A stretch of DNA of 64,000 bases, taken from Cyanobacteria bacterium REEB67 (GTDB lineage: Bacteria; Cyanobacteriota; Vampirovibrionia; Obscuribacterales; Obscuribacteraceae). Below the pieces are notes generated by a model. The model searched no databases. It was not told where the DNA came from and saw only the letters and a list, made by a program, of their open reading frames with translations. The position numbers were made by a program, and so were the translations under genes. The DNA lies in contig JAGXAB010000002.1 of assembly GCA_018971775.1 (NCBI GenBank), forward strand, positions 100,037 to 164,036. The letters are read 5' to 3'. Below are positions 34,592-43,811 of this stretch, one piece after another (position 1 is the first letter of the stretch; every line of letters begins with the position of its first letter).

Positions 34592-37237
34592 ATGAATCTA
34601 GACAGATTTACCAATAAAGCGCAGGAAGCTGTGACTGGCTGCCGGTCTTACTTGACCCGCTTTGGCCACAGTCAGGTCACGCCGGAGCATTTGCTCCTGG
34701 CTATGCTTGAGCAAGAAGACGGGCTGGCCGACAAAATCATCGAGAAGCTCGATGCCAAACCCTCTGAGATTGAAGCTGAGCTGACTAAATATCTACAGGC
34801 TCAGCCCAAGGGCTCCGCCGTAAACATGGCCAAAGATGAGATCCAGGTCTCGACCAAGCTGATGCAAATCCTCGAAGTAGCCGAGCAGGAAGCCGGCCGC
34901 CTCAAAGACCAATTCATTTCGATCGAGCATCTTTTAATCGCTCTTTGTGATGAAAACAAGGGTCAGGCCGGCACGATTTTGAAAAATAATGGCGTCACCA
35001 AGGAGCGCATTCTCAAAGCTTTGACGGCGATTCGCGGCAAGCAAAAAGTGACCAGCCAGGATCCGGAGAGCACCTACCAGGCGCTCGAACGCTACGGCAA
35101 AGATTTGACGGCCATGGCCGCCAAAGGCAAACTCGACCCGGTAATCGGGCGCGACGATGAAATCAGACGCTGTATGCAGGTCCTGAGCCGGCGCACAAAA
35201 AATAACCCCTGCCTGGTCGGCGAACCCGGCGTCGGTAAAACCGCTATCGTCGAAGGCCTGGCTATTCGCATCACCAAAGGCGACGTACCGGAAGGCTTGA
35301 AAGACAAAAAGCTGATCGCCCTGGATATGGGTTCGCTCATTGCCGGCGCGAAATATCGCGGTGAATTCGAAGAGCGCTTGAAAGCGGTATTGAAAGAAGT
35401 AATCGATTCGGAAGGCGAAATCATCCTTTTCATCGATGAAATCCACACCGTCGTTGGTGCCGGCTCCGGCGGCGAAGGCGCTATGGATGCGGGCAACTTG
35501 CTCAAGCCGCCCCTGGCGCGCGGCGAATTGCACTGCATCGGTGCCACCACCCTCGATGAATATCGCAAATACGTGGAAAAAGATCCGGCTCTGGAAAGAC
35601 GCTTCCAGCAAGTTTTCGTCGACCAACCCTCGGTCGAGGAAGCAATCTCCATCCTGCGCGGTTTGAAAGAGCGCTATGAAATCCACCACGGTGTGCGTAT
35701 CAAAGACTCCGCCCTGGTCAGTGCAGCTGTCCTTTCGGATCGCTACATCACCGACCGCTCCCTGCCCGACAAAGCGATCGACCTGGTCGACGAATCGGCG
35801 GCACGCATGCGCATCGAAATCGACTCGATGCCGACCGAACTCGACGAACTCGAGCGCCGTCGCATTCAGCTCGAAATCGAACGCGAGGCCTTAAAAAAAG
35901 AAACCGACAAAGCCTCGCGTGAACGCCTGGAAAAGCTGGAGAAAGAACTGGCAAACTTCAAAGAGCGCGCCGATACACTGCGCGCCCAGTGGCAGTCGGA
36001 AAAGGAAGGTCTCTCCGAAGTACAGGCTCTGAAGAGCGATATCGAACACACTAAAGTACAGATTGAACAAGCCGAGCGTGCCACCGATCTGCAAAAAGCA
36101 GCCGAGCTCAAGTTTGGCAAATTGATCGAGCTGGAAAAAAATCTGCGCGAACTGGAAGCAAAACTGAGTAGCCATACCGGCGTCAGATTGCTGAAGGAAG
36201 AAATCGACGAAGAAGATATCGCCGAAATCGTCGCGAAGTGGACCGGCATACCGGTGACCAAATTACTTGAAGGCGAAGTGCAAAAATTGCTCCGTCTGGA
36301 AGATCACCTGCACAAGCGCGTGATTGGCCAGGAAGAAGCAATCGAGGTCGTCTCCAACGCTGTGCGCCGCGCCCGCACCGGCATGAAAGACCCGAGACGT
36401 CCAATCGGATCTTTCCTCTTCCTCGGGCCGACCGGCGTCGGTAAAACCGAGCTGGCCAAAGCTCTGGCCGAATTTCTCTTCGACGACGAACAGGCCATCG
36501 TCCGCATCGATATGTCCGAATATCAAGAGAAGCACACGGTTGCCCGCTTGATCGGTGCGCCTCCCGGTTACATCGGCCACGATGAGGGCGGTCAACTGAC
36601 CGAAGCCGTGCGCCGCCGCTCTTACAGCTGCGTACTTTTCGACGAAATCGAGAAGGCCCATGCCGATGTCTTCAATATCTTGCTGCAGGTCCTCGATGAA
36701 GGTCGCCTCACCGACTCCAAAGGTCGCACCGTAGACTTCAAGAATACGGTAATCATTATGACCTCCAACATCGGCAGTCAATACATCCTCGACTATCAGA
36801 TGTCGGCCGCGGCGGACAATGCCGATGAAAACTACGAACTGATGAAGGACAAAGTGATGGAAGCACTGCGCAACCATTTCCGTCCGGAATTTCTCAACCG
36901 TATAGACGAAACGGTTGTCTTCCACGCTCTCACTCCGGCAGAGCTCAAGCAGATCTCGGCCATCCAGATGAATGTCCTCAACAAGCGCCTGGAAGATCGC
37001 AAGATCGTGCTCGCCCCGACCGAAGCGGCAGCGAAGTGGCTGGCCGATTACGGCTACGACCCCGTATATGGTGCTAGACCGCTCAAGCGCTTGATTCAAA
37101 AAGAAATCGAAAATCCGCTGGCGCTGCAACTTCTCAAAGGCGAATTTCTGGACGGCGACACCATCGTCATCGATGTCGACAAAGACAACGAGCTGAAGTT
37201 TTACAAACAAGCAGCGATTGTCACGGCCGGAGTTTAA
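34592..37237 (+). CDS. clpB: Chaperone ClpB (Hsp100 disaggregase)
   Basis: 881 residues, full length, with AAGGA before the ATG. It rescues aggregated proteins with DnaK. Domains in order: N-terminal Clp-N repeats (1-145), AAA1 with Walker A GEPGVGKT (210-217), coiled-coil M domain (about 410-530, rich in Glu/Lys/Leu), and AAA2 with Walker A GPTGVGKT (612-619), then the C-terminal D2 small domain. The IGF/IGL loop for ClpP docking is absent, consistent with ClpB rather than ClpA/ClpC. A strong terminator follows the gene. Confidence 0.98.
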   Translation: MNLDRFTNKAQEAVTGCRSYLTRFGHSQVTPEHLLLAMLEQEDGLADKIIEKLDAKPSEIEAELTKYLQAQPKGSAVNMAKDEIQVSTKLMQILEVAEQEAGRLKDQFISIEHLLIALCDENKGQAGTILKNNGVTKERILKALTAIRGKQKVTSQDPESTYQALERYGKDLTAMAAKGKLDPVIGRDDEIRRCMQVLSRRTKNNPCLVGEPGVGKTAIVEGLAIRITKGDVPEGLKDKKLIALDMGSLIAGAKYRGEFEERLKAVLKEVIDSEGEIILFIDEIHTVVGAGSGGEGAMDAGNLLKPPLARGELHCIGATTLDEYRKYVEKDPALERRFQQVFVDQPSVEEAISILRGLKERYEIHHGVRIKDSALVSAAVLSDRYITDRSLPDKAIDLVDESAARMRIEIDSMPTELDELERRRIQLEIEREALKKETDKASRERLEKLEKELANFKERADTLRAQWQSEKEGLSEVQALKSDIEHTKVQIEQAERATDLQKAAELKFGKLIELEKNLRELEAKLSSHTGVRLLKEEIDEEDIAEIVAKWTGIPVTKLLEGEVQKLLRLEDHLHKRVIGQEEAIEVVSNAVRRARTGMKDPRRPIGSFLFLGPTGVGKTELAKALAEFLFDDEQAIVRIDMSEYQEKHTVARLIGAPPGYIGHDEGGQLTEAVRRRSYSCVLFDEIEKAHADVFNILLQVLDEGRLTDSKGRTVDFKNTVIIMTSNIGSQYILDYQMSAAADNADENYELMKDKVMEALRNHFRPEFLNRIDETVVFHALTPAELKQISAIQMNVLNKRLEDRKIVLAPTEAAAKWLADYGYDPVYGARPLKRLIQKEIENPLALQLLKGEFLDGDTIVIDVDKDNELKFYKQAAIVTAGV

Positions 37238-37305
37238 AGCCGAAATCGACAAATCCGGAAATCCGGAAACAAGAAAAGAGAGAACCAGAAAACCAGCAAA
37301 GCAAT

Positions 37306-37335
37306 AAAAAGGCGACCCGAGGCGGTCGCCTTTTT
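37306..37335 (+). terminator. Intrinsic terminator after clpB
   Basis: GGCGACC and GGTCGCC form a 7-bp stem flanked by five As and five Ts, about 70 nt past the stop. Confidence 0.88.
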
Positions 37336-37375
37336 CCGTCAATAATTGTGCCTGCCTGACTTTCGCCGGCGGTGC

Positions 37376-37852
37376 TTATTCCTGGCGCAAATGCGGCCCG
37401 ACTTTGCTCGCGTCTACCATCATATGGGTACTGCGCATCGTCGTCATCAGAGTACCGTCGCAGGAGCGAATCTCGGTATCGACCACCGTCAGCCGACCAC
37501 GACGTATAACCTTTGCTTCGGCGGTGATCGGACCTTTCGGATCGTTGGTAAACAGATTGACCGAGAGTTGTATCGAATATGGAAATTTCTTACCGGCCAG
37601 CTTGGCCGGATCGCTGCTCGATTCGAAGTCACCGCCCCAAATAGCAGCAGATGCCGCTTCGTCGGCGAGCACTACTAAAGCACCGGCATGGAAAACAGCA
37701 ACCGGCTGCATGACTTCGGGTGAAAGCGGCAGCACCGCTTTTGCGTACCCTTCGCGAACCTCAAGCATAGTGCCACCAAGGGCGGTGAGAGTATTCCATT
37801 GATATTTGCGCTTCGGCACTTCACCGGCGACTGCCTGCTTCGATTCGGTCAC
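37376..37852 (-). CDS. PaaI-type hotdog thioesterase
   Basis: 158 residues. The hotdog fold pattern is visible: a central helix VFHAGALVVLADEAASAAIW (His/Gly then Asp/Glu), strands FPYSIQLSVNLF and GPITAEAKVIRRGRLTVVDTEIRS. PaaI-like enzymes cleave acyl- or aryl-acyl-CoA thioesters in the cytoplasm. The residue before the helix is HAG where HGG is common. It overlaps the downstream TPR gene by four bases... in translation order the TPR gene precedes it (ATGA junction), so the two are coupled. Substrate unknown. Confidence 0.8.
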   Translation of the reverse strand: MTESKQAVAGEVPKRKYQWNTLTALGGTMLEVREGYAKAVLPLSPEVMQPVAVFHAGALVVLADEAASAAIWGGDFESSSDPAKLAGKKFPYSIQLSVNLFTNDPKGPITAEAKVIRRGRLTVVDTEIRSCDGTLMTTMRSTHMMVDASKVGPHLRQE

Positions 37853-39018
37853 TGCTGTCTAGCCCCTAACTTATCATCGAGTTGTTTTACGTGTGCGTAA
37901 TAGATTGAATAATCCATCTTATCCGCCCGCGAGCGACTGACGACGGCATGATCGTAGATGGCGTGTGCTTGTTTGTAATTGGCCTGAGCATCGCTGTTTT
38001 GTCCCTGAGCCCGGTAAGTATCGCCCAGTTCTTCCAGAGCCATGGCTAACTGCGGACTGTTGTCACCGTGCTGCTGACGTTTCAGAGCGACGACCTGGAC
38101 AAACTCGGTGAGAGCCTTGTCGTACTGCTTATTGCGGAAGTGGCAAATACCGAGCCGCTCGAGATTATTGGCAAAGGCGGAGGGATTATTGATCTGACTC
38201 AAGCTGGGATTGGCCAGCAGTCGGTTGAGCATTTCCTGGGCGTCGCCGTAGCGTTTATCGCTTATATAAAGATCGGTAAGGTGGTCAATGGTGCGCTCGG
38301 CATCGGCATCGTCGAGACGACCGTTTTGAGCTCGCACCTCGAGCACGCGCTTCAACACCTTTTCGGCCCGCTCAAAATCACCACGGGCATCGAGACCCTC
38401 AGCCAGGGTAAGCATGTCCTGAGTGAGCCGCGACTGCTCGCCGGACGGGGAGCCGACCGTTCGCAAGCCGGCATCGACGATCATTTCCGCTTCCCAGAAA
38501 TTGCTGTCGAACATTTGCCTCTCAGCCAGGATCAAATATTTGTTCAATATGGACGTGGCACTGTCCTGCGGACCGACGTCGACAACCTGAGCGTTTTTGA
38601 CCAGATCATCGAGAGTGGCGGTACCGACCGACAGCGACGTGATATCGCGTGCACTGACCATCACCTCGACAAAATAGCGACTGTTGGCCAGATTGAGATA
38701 ACGCACGGCGATGACGGTAAATTGACTGGGCGAATAGTTGATCAGGGCCTTGGCGGCGGCAATGGCATCGACGATGCGTTTGCGCGGATTGGCCGGATAG
38801 TTGGAGACCTGGACAAAGCCCTCCTTTTCAATCAACTGCACGGAATAAAGTGCACCGCTCCCGGCAAAAGCGTGCGAACGATGCAATGCATCCTCCAGCT
38901 TCTGGGAGCGCTCCTGGGCTAGCACGGCCTGATCGGACAGGGTGCCGGAGAGAGGACCGAAACCTGCGAGAAAAAGTGCAAAAGCAGAGGAAAAGACAAG
39001 GCGGGAAATAAGTGTCAT
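37849..39018 (-). CDS. Exported TPR-repeat protein
   Basis: 389 residues with a signal peptide (LVFSSAFALFLAGFGPLSG). Residues about 40-140 form a mixed alpha/beta part of unknown kind (SVQLIEKEGFVQVSNYP...). From about 165 a run of TPR helices follows (AEGLDARGDFERAEKVLKRVLEVRA; DLYISDKRYGDAQEMLNRLL; LGICHFRNKQYDKALTEFVQVV; LEELGDTYRAQGQNSDAQANYKQA). It should be a periplasmic protein-protein interaction scaffold. It is coupled to the thioesterase gene by a four-base overlap. I cannot assign a partner. Confidence 0.75.
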   Translation of the reverse strand: MTLISRLVFSSAFALFLAGFGPLSGTLSDQAVLAQERSQKLEDALHRSHAFAGSGALYSVQLIEKEGFVQVSNYPANPRKRIVDAIAAAKALINYSPSQFTVIAVRYLNLANSRYFVEVMVSARDITSLSVGTATLDDLVKNAQVVDVGPQDSATSILNKYLILAERQMFDSNFWEAEMIVDAGLRTVGSPSGEQSRLTQDMLTLAEGLDARGDFERAEKVLKRVLEVRAQNGRLDDADAERTIDHLTDLYISDKRYGDAQEMLNRLLANPSLSQINNPSAFANNLERLGICHFRNKQYDKALTEFVQVVALKRQQHGDNSPQLAMALEELGDTYRAQGQNSDAQANYKQAHAIYDHAVVSRSRADKMDYSIYYAHVKQLDDKLGARQQ

Positions 39019-39080
39019 GTTTTATCTTTTGTCGACTTGCGCCATTTTAGTGCTTACCCATTGTAAAACGTCTCACCCTT

Positions 39081-40466
39081 TTAAGTTTTTTTCTGGCTGT
39101 CAATGAGCTCGCCCGCTTTGCCGAGCGAACGCAATAAAACCTCTTTCAGGGGCAGGCCACTTTCGCGGGCATGCGTGGCGAGATCTTCATATTCGGGCTG
39201 GATATTAACCAGACGACCACCGCTATCACGGGCGATTTTCAATTTGATAGCCGGCCCTTCGCCAATTGTGACCTGTTGGAAGTCGCGGCTCAAAGTAAGG
39301 CGCTCGCAAAAATAGCTGCGTACACCGATCGCACTCGTCTCGGCAAGGACGATTGAGGTCAGGGCGGCTCGATCTTCGGCACGGGCGATCACGGTTATTT
39401 TTTGAGCGAGACGACCCTTTTTCATGACGATAGGAGTGAGAGTGACATCGAGAGCCCCCGCTTCGAGCAACTTCTCCATCGCAAACGCCATCACCGACGG
39501 TGCCAGATCATCGACATTTGTTTCGATCATCGCCACCACTTCCGCGTCATAGGTATTAGCACTGAGCGCCGAGCCGTAGCTGGATTTGCTGCGGTTACGA
39601 CCGCGCGATTCTCCCAGGATCAGACGAGCGACATTCGGATGTCCACCGGGGTTGAGCGTGCCGGCACCATAGCCGACGCTCTCGATACGCTCGAAGGGCG
39701 GAGCATCACCAAATTGAGTGGCTACAGTGCAAAGAATGGCGGCTCCGGTCGGCGTCAAGCATTCATAAGGGAGAGCAAAAGCGCCACTGGGAGCGCCGGC
39801 GTCGCGCATCAGGGCAAGCACGGCCGGACCGGGCACCGGATAGCGGCCGTGCATGGTCTGCACAGTACCTGAACCCAAGGGCACGGGCGAGACGTAAGCG
39901 GCTTCGATACCGAGCTTGGTGTAAGCGATGGCAAATCCGACGATATCGCAGATGGCGTCGATCGCTCCGACTTCGTGGAAGTGAATGTCGTCGACCGACA
40001 CACCATGGACGGAGGCTTCGGCCTGACCGAGGCGGCGAAAAATAGCCGAGGCCAGAGCTTTGACGGAGGGAGCGAGGGTCGATTGATCGATAAGCAGAAG
40101 GATACTGCTGAGAGCTCGCTCCGGCTTCAGCCCGTCTGCGGGCCCGCGGTCGTGCCCATGCTCATGGCTATGTTCGTGGCTATGTCCGTGCTCATGGCCG
40201 TGCCCATGCTCGGGGCCATCACTTTGACCGTGCTCGTCATGAGCGAGGGTCACTTCAAATTTGGTGGCATAGATGCTGGCCCGGTGCACGCGTCCGGCAC
40301 TGGTTGTGAAACTGGCGCTGGGCAAGTCGAGCTTGCGCAGCTCGGCTTCGACAAAGGCCACATCGACACCGCAATCGAGACAGGCACCGACGAGCATATC
40401 TCCGGCTGCACCAAAAGCACAATCGAAGTAGGCTGTTTTCAAAATCTTTGCCGCCGCTTCAGCCAT
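39081..40466 (-). CDS. larC: Nickel-pincer cofactor insertion protein LarC
   Basis: 461 residues, one unbroken frame. LarC uses CTP to insert nickel into the pyridinium dithiocarboxylate cofactor of lactate racemase and related enzymes. The family start YFDCAFGAAGDMLVGACLD is present, then a histidine-rich loop (76-106, about 15 His) typical of nickel handling, SVDDIHFHEVGAIDAICD, and the C-terminal domain MIETNVDDLAP...TPIVMKKGR. In some lactobacilli larC is expressed through a frameshift; here it is not needed. No larA, larB or larE lies in the window, so the client enzyme must be elsewhere. Confidence 0.93.
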   Translation of the reverse strand: MAEAAAKILKTAYFDCAFGAAGDMLVGACLDCGVDVAFVEAELRKLDLPSASFTTSAGRVHRASIYATKFEVTLAHDEHGQSDGPEHGHGHEHGHSHEHSHEHGHDRGPADGLKPERALSSILLLIDQSTLAPSVKALASAIFRRLGQAEASVHGVSVDDIHFHEVGAIDAICDIVGFAIAYTKLGIEAAYVSPVPLGSGTVQTMHGRYPVPGPAVLALMRDAGAPSGAFALPYECLTPTGAAILCTVATQFGDAPPFERIESVGYGAGTLNPGGHPNVARLILGESRGRNRSKSSYGSALSANTYDAEVVAMIETNVDDLAPSVMAFAMEKLLEAGALDVTLTPIVMKKGRLAQKITVIARAEDRAALTSIVLAETSAIGVRSYFCERLTLSRDFQQVTIGEGPAIKLKIARDSGGRLVNIQPEYEDLATHARESGLPLKEVLLRSLGKAGELIDSQKKT

Positions 40467-40516
40467 CGCATTTCTCTCCGCGTTTTAAACAGGCCTACTG
40501 CTAATAAGAGTCCAAT

Positions 40517-41215
40517 CTAAGGCAGCTCGATTGGCGCCAGGTGAGCATCATCGCTAACGGTAAAAGTAGTCTCGATGTGCTTGGCAAAGTCGGGGTATTT
40601 TTCATTGATCACCGTCAACTTCTTCTGGCCGCTCAAGAGCACAACGCTAAAGCTACCACCCCGTCCTGTTTCCGAGACGCCACCACCATGCACTTTGGTG
40701 CGCGTGTCTTTGGGATTGACGGGTTTGATCCTGATCATCAGACCTTTCAATCCTTTGTTTTTATGTACGACACGACCGGTAACGAGGAAGCCGGCCTTGA
40801 GTTCGACAATCATTTTGCGCGTCGCCTCGCCGGGCAAATTCTCGACGAGAGCCGTGGCCAGCTTCATTTTCTGATCGGGCAAAACCTGCAAGCAGAGCTT
40901 GCCGCAGCCCTTGTGCTCGAAGCGAAACTCGCCGGCGGCATTGCTGTGCGCTTCCATCGAAAGGTCGCCCTCTTTTTCCCAGAGCAAGACCGAAACCTCG
41001 GCAACCGGCTTATGCTGCTGGTCGACGATGCGCCCGGAGATGACGTAGTCGACCTCGTCGCCTTCGACATCAGTGAGCACATCCGAGGCTTTGTAAGCGC
41101 AGCCCGGAGCGACTGAGACAAGGGAGGAAGCGGAGGCTAAAAGAAGAGCCGCGAAAAAAATGGCCGGGAAAACTTGCCGAAAATAAGGGCCACGAAAGTA
41201 TTTAAAACTTAGCAT
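40517..41215 (-). CDS. Exported protein with carboxypeptidase-regulatory-like domain
   Basis: 232 residues from the ATG at 41215; a TTG at 41230 is an alternative. A signal sequence (VFPAIFFAALLLASASSLVSVAPGC) could be cleaved at the cysteine to give a lipoprotein, but the box (APGC) is not canonical. The segment YVISGRIVDQQHKPVAEVSVLLWEK...AAGEFRFEHKGCG is the CarboxypepD_reg-like/Cna-B type beta-sandwich, and a second similar unit (LVTGRVVHKNKGLKGLMIRI) follows. Such domains serve as cell-surface scaffolds. It lies between larC and the divergent dus gene. Confidence 0.7.
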   Translation of the reverse strand: MLSFKYFRGPYFRQVFPAIFFAALLLASASSLVSVAPGCAYKASDVLTDVEGDEVDYVISGRIVDQQHKPVAEVSVLLWEKEGDLSMEAHSNAAGEFRFEHKGCGKLCLQVLPDQKMKLATALVENLPGEATRKMIVELKAGFLVTGRVVHKNKGLKGLMIRIKPVNPKDTRTKVHGGGVSETGRGGSFSVVLLSGQKKLTVINEKYPDFAKHIETTFTVSDDAHLAPIELP

Positions 41216-41373
41216 CTCGTCCAATATCAACCCATAACAACTTAAACAGAGGGCCCCTTCGCTCGAACCAGGCGCAAACCGGGGTCAAACCGATGGCCGT
41301 TTCGATTACACATACGGAAATATAGCTTACTTCGCGCTTTCACAAACCATTTCAGTTCTTGTAAACTCTAAGC

Positions 41374-42489
41374 ATGCCGGTACAGATAGGATCGCTAACT
41401 TTGAAGAGCCGCGTTTACGTGCCGCCGATGGCGGGCGTGACCGATCTCGTCTTCAGGGACATTGTGCGCAGCATCGATCCAAACTGCATGATGTCCACCG
41501 AGATGGTCAGCTCGCGCGCTCTTCTGGCCAGACCGGAGAGCCGGATCATGGACCTTGGTCCAAACGAGCATCCGATCGGCATCCAGATTTTTGGCCATGA
41601 ACCGGACGTCATGGTCCACGCCGCCCAGCTCGCCGAAGCCAAGGGAGCCGATTTCGTCGATATCAACATGGGCTGCCCGGTGCCCAAGATCACTAAGGGC
41701 AAAGACGGCTGCGCCCTGATGCGCGAGCCGGAGCTGGCCCGCGAAATCATTAGTGCGGTAAAAGCAGCGATCAAAATACCGGTGACGGTCAAATTTCGCC
41801 TCGGTTGGGACGACAGTACCCGCAATGCCGTCCAATTTGGTGAAATGGCCGAAGGGGCCGGCGCTTCCATGGTCACCGTGCATGGACGCACCCGCCAGCA
41901 GCTCTACAGCGGCGAGGCCGACTGGCACTTCATCGCCAAGGTAAAAGCGGCTCTTTCCATCCCTGTTTTCGGCAACGGTGACGTTTTTTCTCCTGAAAAC
42001 GCTGCCACCCTGCTCGAAATCACCGATTGCGACGGCGTGGCCGTGGCCAGGGGCAGCCTGGGCAATCCCTGGCTCATCCCCCGCATCACGAAATACCTCG
42101 ATACCGGCGTCCTCGAGGATGCTCCGGACGACATAGAAAGAATGCGCTGCGCCTACCTGCATTGCCTCGGCTTGCTGCGTTACAAAGGCCCACGTGTCGG
42201 TATCAACGAATCGCGCCGCCACCTCACCCAGTACACCAAGGGCATCCCCGGCGCAGCACCTTTTCGCAATCGCCTGACGCAGATTGCTTCAGCTGACGAC
42301 GCCGCTCAGATTTTAGCCGAACTCGCCCTGGTGGCTGCCGGTGAAGAAGGCAGGAAGCGCTTCTTACTGACAGTAGAGCAAAACAATTTCAAATATAGCG
42401 AACATCCAGGCGAAGGGCACAGCGAGCGAGAAAGCGGTATCCAGGCCCCAGTTTATGTCGGTGCCGTCGCGCCAGTCGCAGTACCATAG
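41374..42489 (+). CDS. dus: tRNA-dihydrouridine synthase (DusB-like)
   Basis: 371 residues. This FMN enzyme reduces uridines in tRNA D-loops. The TIM-barrel start VYVPPMAGVTDLVFRDI, catalytic Cys101 in DINMGCPVPKITK, HGRTRQQLYSGEADW and VFGNGDVFSP are all as expected. After the helical C-terminal domain (to about 340), the last 35 residues (from YSEHPGEGH) are Pro/Gly/Val-rich and lie over an opposite-strand gene, so they may be read-through rather than conserved sequence. Which tRNA position it modifies is not certain. Confidence 0.93.
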   Translation: MPVQIGSLTLKSRVYVPPMAGVTDLVFRDIVRSIDPNCMMSTEMVSSRALLARPESRIMDLGPNEHPIGIQIFGHEPDVMVHAAQLAEAKGADFVDINMGCPVPKITKGKDGCALMREPELAREIISAVKAAIKIPVTVKFRLGWDDSTRNAVQFGEMAEGAGASMVTVHGRTRQQLYSGEADWHFIAKVKAALSIPVFGNGDVFSPENAATLLEITDCDGVAVARGSLGNPWLIPRITKYLDTGVLEDAPDDIERMRCAYLHCLGLLRYKGPRVGINESRRHLTQYTKGIPGAAPFRNRLTQIASADDAAQILAELALVAAGEEGRKRFLLTVEQNNFKYSEHPGEGHSERESGIQAPVYVGAVAPVAVP

Positions 42490-42573
42490 GATGGCGTTGG
42501 TGAAAGGGGTCATGGTCCAGCCCATGATTCCAGCCATAAAGGCAAATAAGAGAATGCTTGCCCAGAAGTCCAT
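42364..42573 (-). CDS. Small membrane protein overlapping the dus 3' end
   Basis: 69 residues with two hydrophobic helices (WASILLFAFMAGIMGWTMTPF and AFSLAVPFAWMFAIFEIVLLY) and a short polar turn (CDWRDGTDINW). The composition is that of a true membrane protein rather than a chance reading. It overlaps the last 126 bases of dus on the opposite strand. The ribosome site is weak (AGGCGGA). No family is recognised. Confidence 0.5.
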   Translation of the reverse strand: MDFWASILLFAFMAGIMGWTMTPFTNAILWYCDWRDGTDINWGLDTAFSLAVPFAWMFAIFEIVLLYCQ

Positions 42574-42880
42574 TGCCGTCGTCCGCCTATTTCCACCAGT
42601 TTCCTGTTTTGCCGATCGGTGACCGGGTCACGTTTTAGTCGTTTTACTCAGTTATCTTAAAGATACTGCCTGAGAGATCGGGCTTATGGATGAATATTAG
42701 GCGCGGACATCCTGTTTGGCAACGGGGATTCTCCCATGCTTGACTACTCTCACGTCATTATCGAGGGACGAAGCGCTCCCGGGGCGGCCTAAAATGTTGC
42801 TAAGGAAATGCCGGCCCCCAGGAGGACCGGCATAAAAACTGAGGACTTAAATTGATGGACTTAAATCGATCGGTCCCAGG
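42574..42880. other. 307-nt intergenic region, no gene seen
   Basis: It contains a 13-bp palindrome GTGACC-G-GGTCAC (about 42625-42637) and a GC-rich stretch (42770-42790). A CTGAGAG at 42670-42676 recalls riboswitch motifs, but no supporting partner was found. The terminator of rpoZ lies at its right end. Confidence 0.4.
42809..42832 (-). terminator. Hairpin after rpoZ
   Basis: On the minus strand ATGCCGGTC...GGCCGGCAT pairs imperfectly and is followed by TTTCC, about 50 nt past the rpoZ stop. The short T tract makes it only probable. Confidence 0.5.
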
Positions 42881-43093
42881 CTAATACATGTACTGGCCGG
42901 AAGGCGAGATCAAAATCGTGCCGTCGCCTTCGGCGGCTACCATCTGCAATGCCTGAATGACGGCATTGGCGGTCTTATGCTGCTCTCTGGATTCGTTCTT
43001 GATTTGCTTGGCGCGTTGAGCAACTCTCAAAACCAGCTCGTAGCGGTTTACATTGTCTTTGAGAAGTTGATCGAGAATGCGTGTCGTGCTCAT
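42881..43093 (-). CDS. rpoZ: RNA polymerase omega subunit
   Basis: 70 residues, small even for omega. The pattern RYELVLRVAQRAKQIK...NAVIQALQ matches the omega helices that clamp the beta-prime C-terminus and help assemble RNA polymerase. It starts 7 bases after the gmk stop, the gmk-rpoZ order found in many bacteria, which supports the call. The C-terminus (ILISPSGQYMY) is short and has no acidic tail. The divergence is moderate, so the context carries weight here. Confidence 0.85.
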   Translation of the reverse strand: MSTTRILDQLLKDNVNRYELVLRVAQRAKQIKNESREQHKTANAVIQALQMVAAEGDGTILISPSGQYMY

Positions 43094-43100
43094 GTGGAGG

Positions 43101-43754
43101 TTACCCCTCGGACCAGTCGGTGTCGTCAGTATTTACTCTGTAGCGTTCAGCATACACGATATGGACCAGCTTGGTAACAGCCGAGTCTATGACGTCGTTA
43201 ACTACTTCATATTGGAAGAGATTTTTCTCGAGCAGTTCTTCCCGGGCTTTGGCCAGTCTTTGCTGGATTTTTTCCTCGGTCTCGGTGCCGCGCAGTCTCA
43301 GACGCTCCTCGAGCTCTTCGAAGGAAGGAGGTGAAATAAAAATCAGCACCGCGGGCGGATAGAGACTGTGCACCTGCTTGGCGCCCTGTACTTCGATTTC
43401 GAGAATGACATCGCGTCCCTCGTCGAGCTCCTGGTAGACCCAGGCCATGGGCGTGCCGTAGAGATGGCCGGCAAACTCCGCCCACTCCATAAATTCGTGA
43501 TTGGCGAGCATTTCCTCAAACTGGGCGCGGCTGCGGAAGAAATATTCCACCCCATCGGTTTCACCAGGTCGCCTCGGCCTGGTCGTCACGGAGACGGAAC
43601 GCTTGATTTTGTCGACGCGTTCGATCAGCCCCTGGACCAGCGTGCCTTTGCCGACCCCGGATGGGCCAGTCAGGACAAGCAAGTCGCCTCTTATACGGCT
43701 AGTGGGCACATCGACTTCCAAACCAACTTTTGTAAGCGGTTCGCCGGTGTTCAT
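43101..43754 (-). CDS. gmk: Guanylate kinase
   Basis: 217 residues. It phosphorylates GMP to GDP with ATP. The P-loop is GPSGVGKGTL (about 30-39), followed by the GMP-binding SVSVTTRPRRPGETDGVEYFF and the FMEWAEFAGHLYGTP segment. Length is slightly above the usual 205 because of a polar N-terminal leader of about 20 residues. It heads gmk-rpoZ. In Bacillus this pair lies near the rqcH homologue (yloA); here rqcH is divergent, 57 bases away. Confidence 0.97.
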   Translation of the reverse strand: MNTGEPLTKVGLEVDVPTSRIRGDLLVLTGPSGVGKGTLVQGLIERVDKIKRSVSVTTRPRRPGETDGVEYFFRSRAQFEEMLANHEFMEWAEFAGHLYGTPMAWVYQELDEGRDVILEIEVQGAKQVHSLYPPAVLIFISPPSFEELEERLRLRGTETEEKIQQRLAKAREELLEKNLFQYEVVNDVIDSAVTKLVHIVYAERYRVNTDDTDWSEG

Positions 43755-43811
43755 AAAAAACCCCCGCGAGTTTGATAAATTGTCAGCTATTAAACCTTAC
43801 CTTGTTCCCCC

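Noticed and set aside
36263..37342. 359-codon open frame on the minus strand
   Set aside because: It is antisense to the AAA2 part of clpB, where clpB motifs are complete. It shows no ribosome site and no known domain.
42661..42720. Riboswitch-like CTGAGAG motif
   Set aside because: The paired second motif and the expected stems of a TPP or related riboswitch could not be drawn, and neither flanking gene fits a vitamin pathway.
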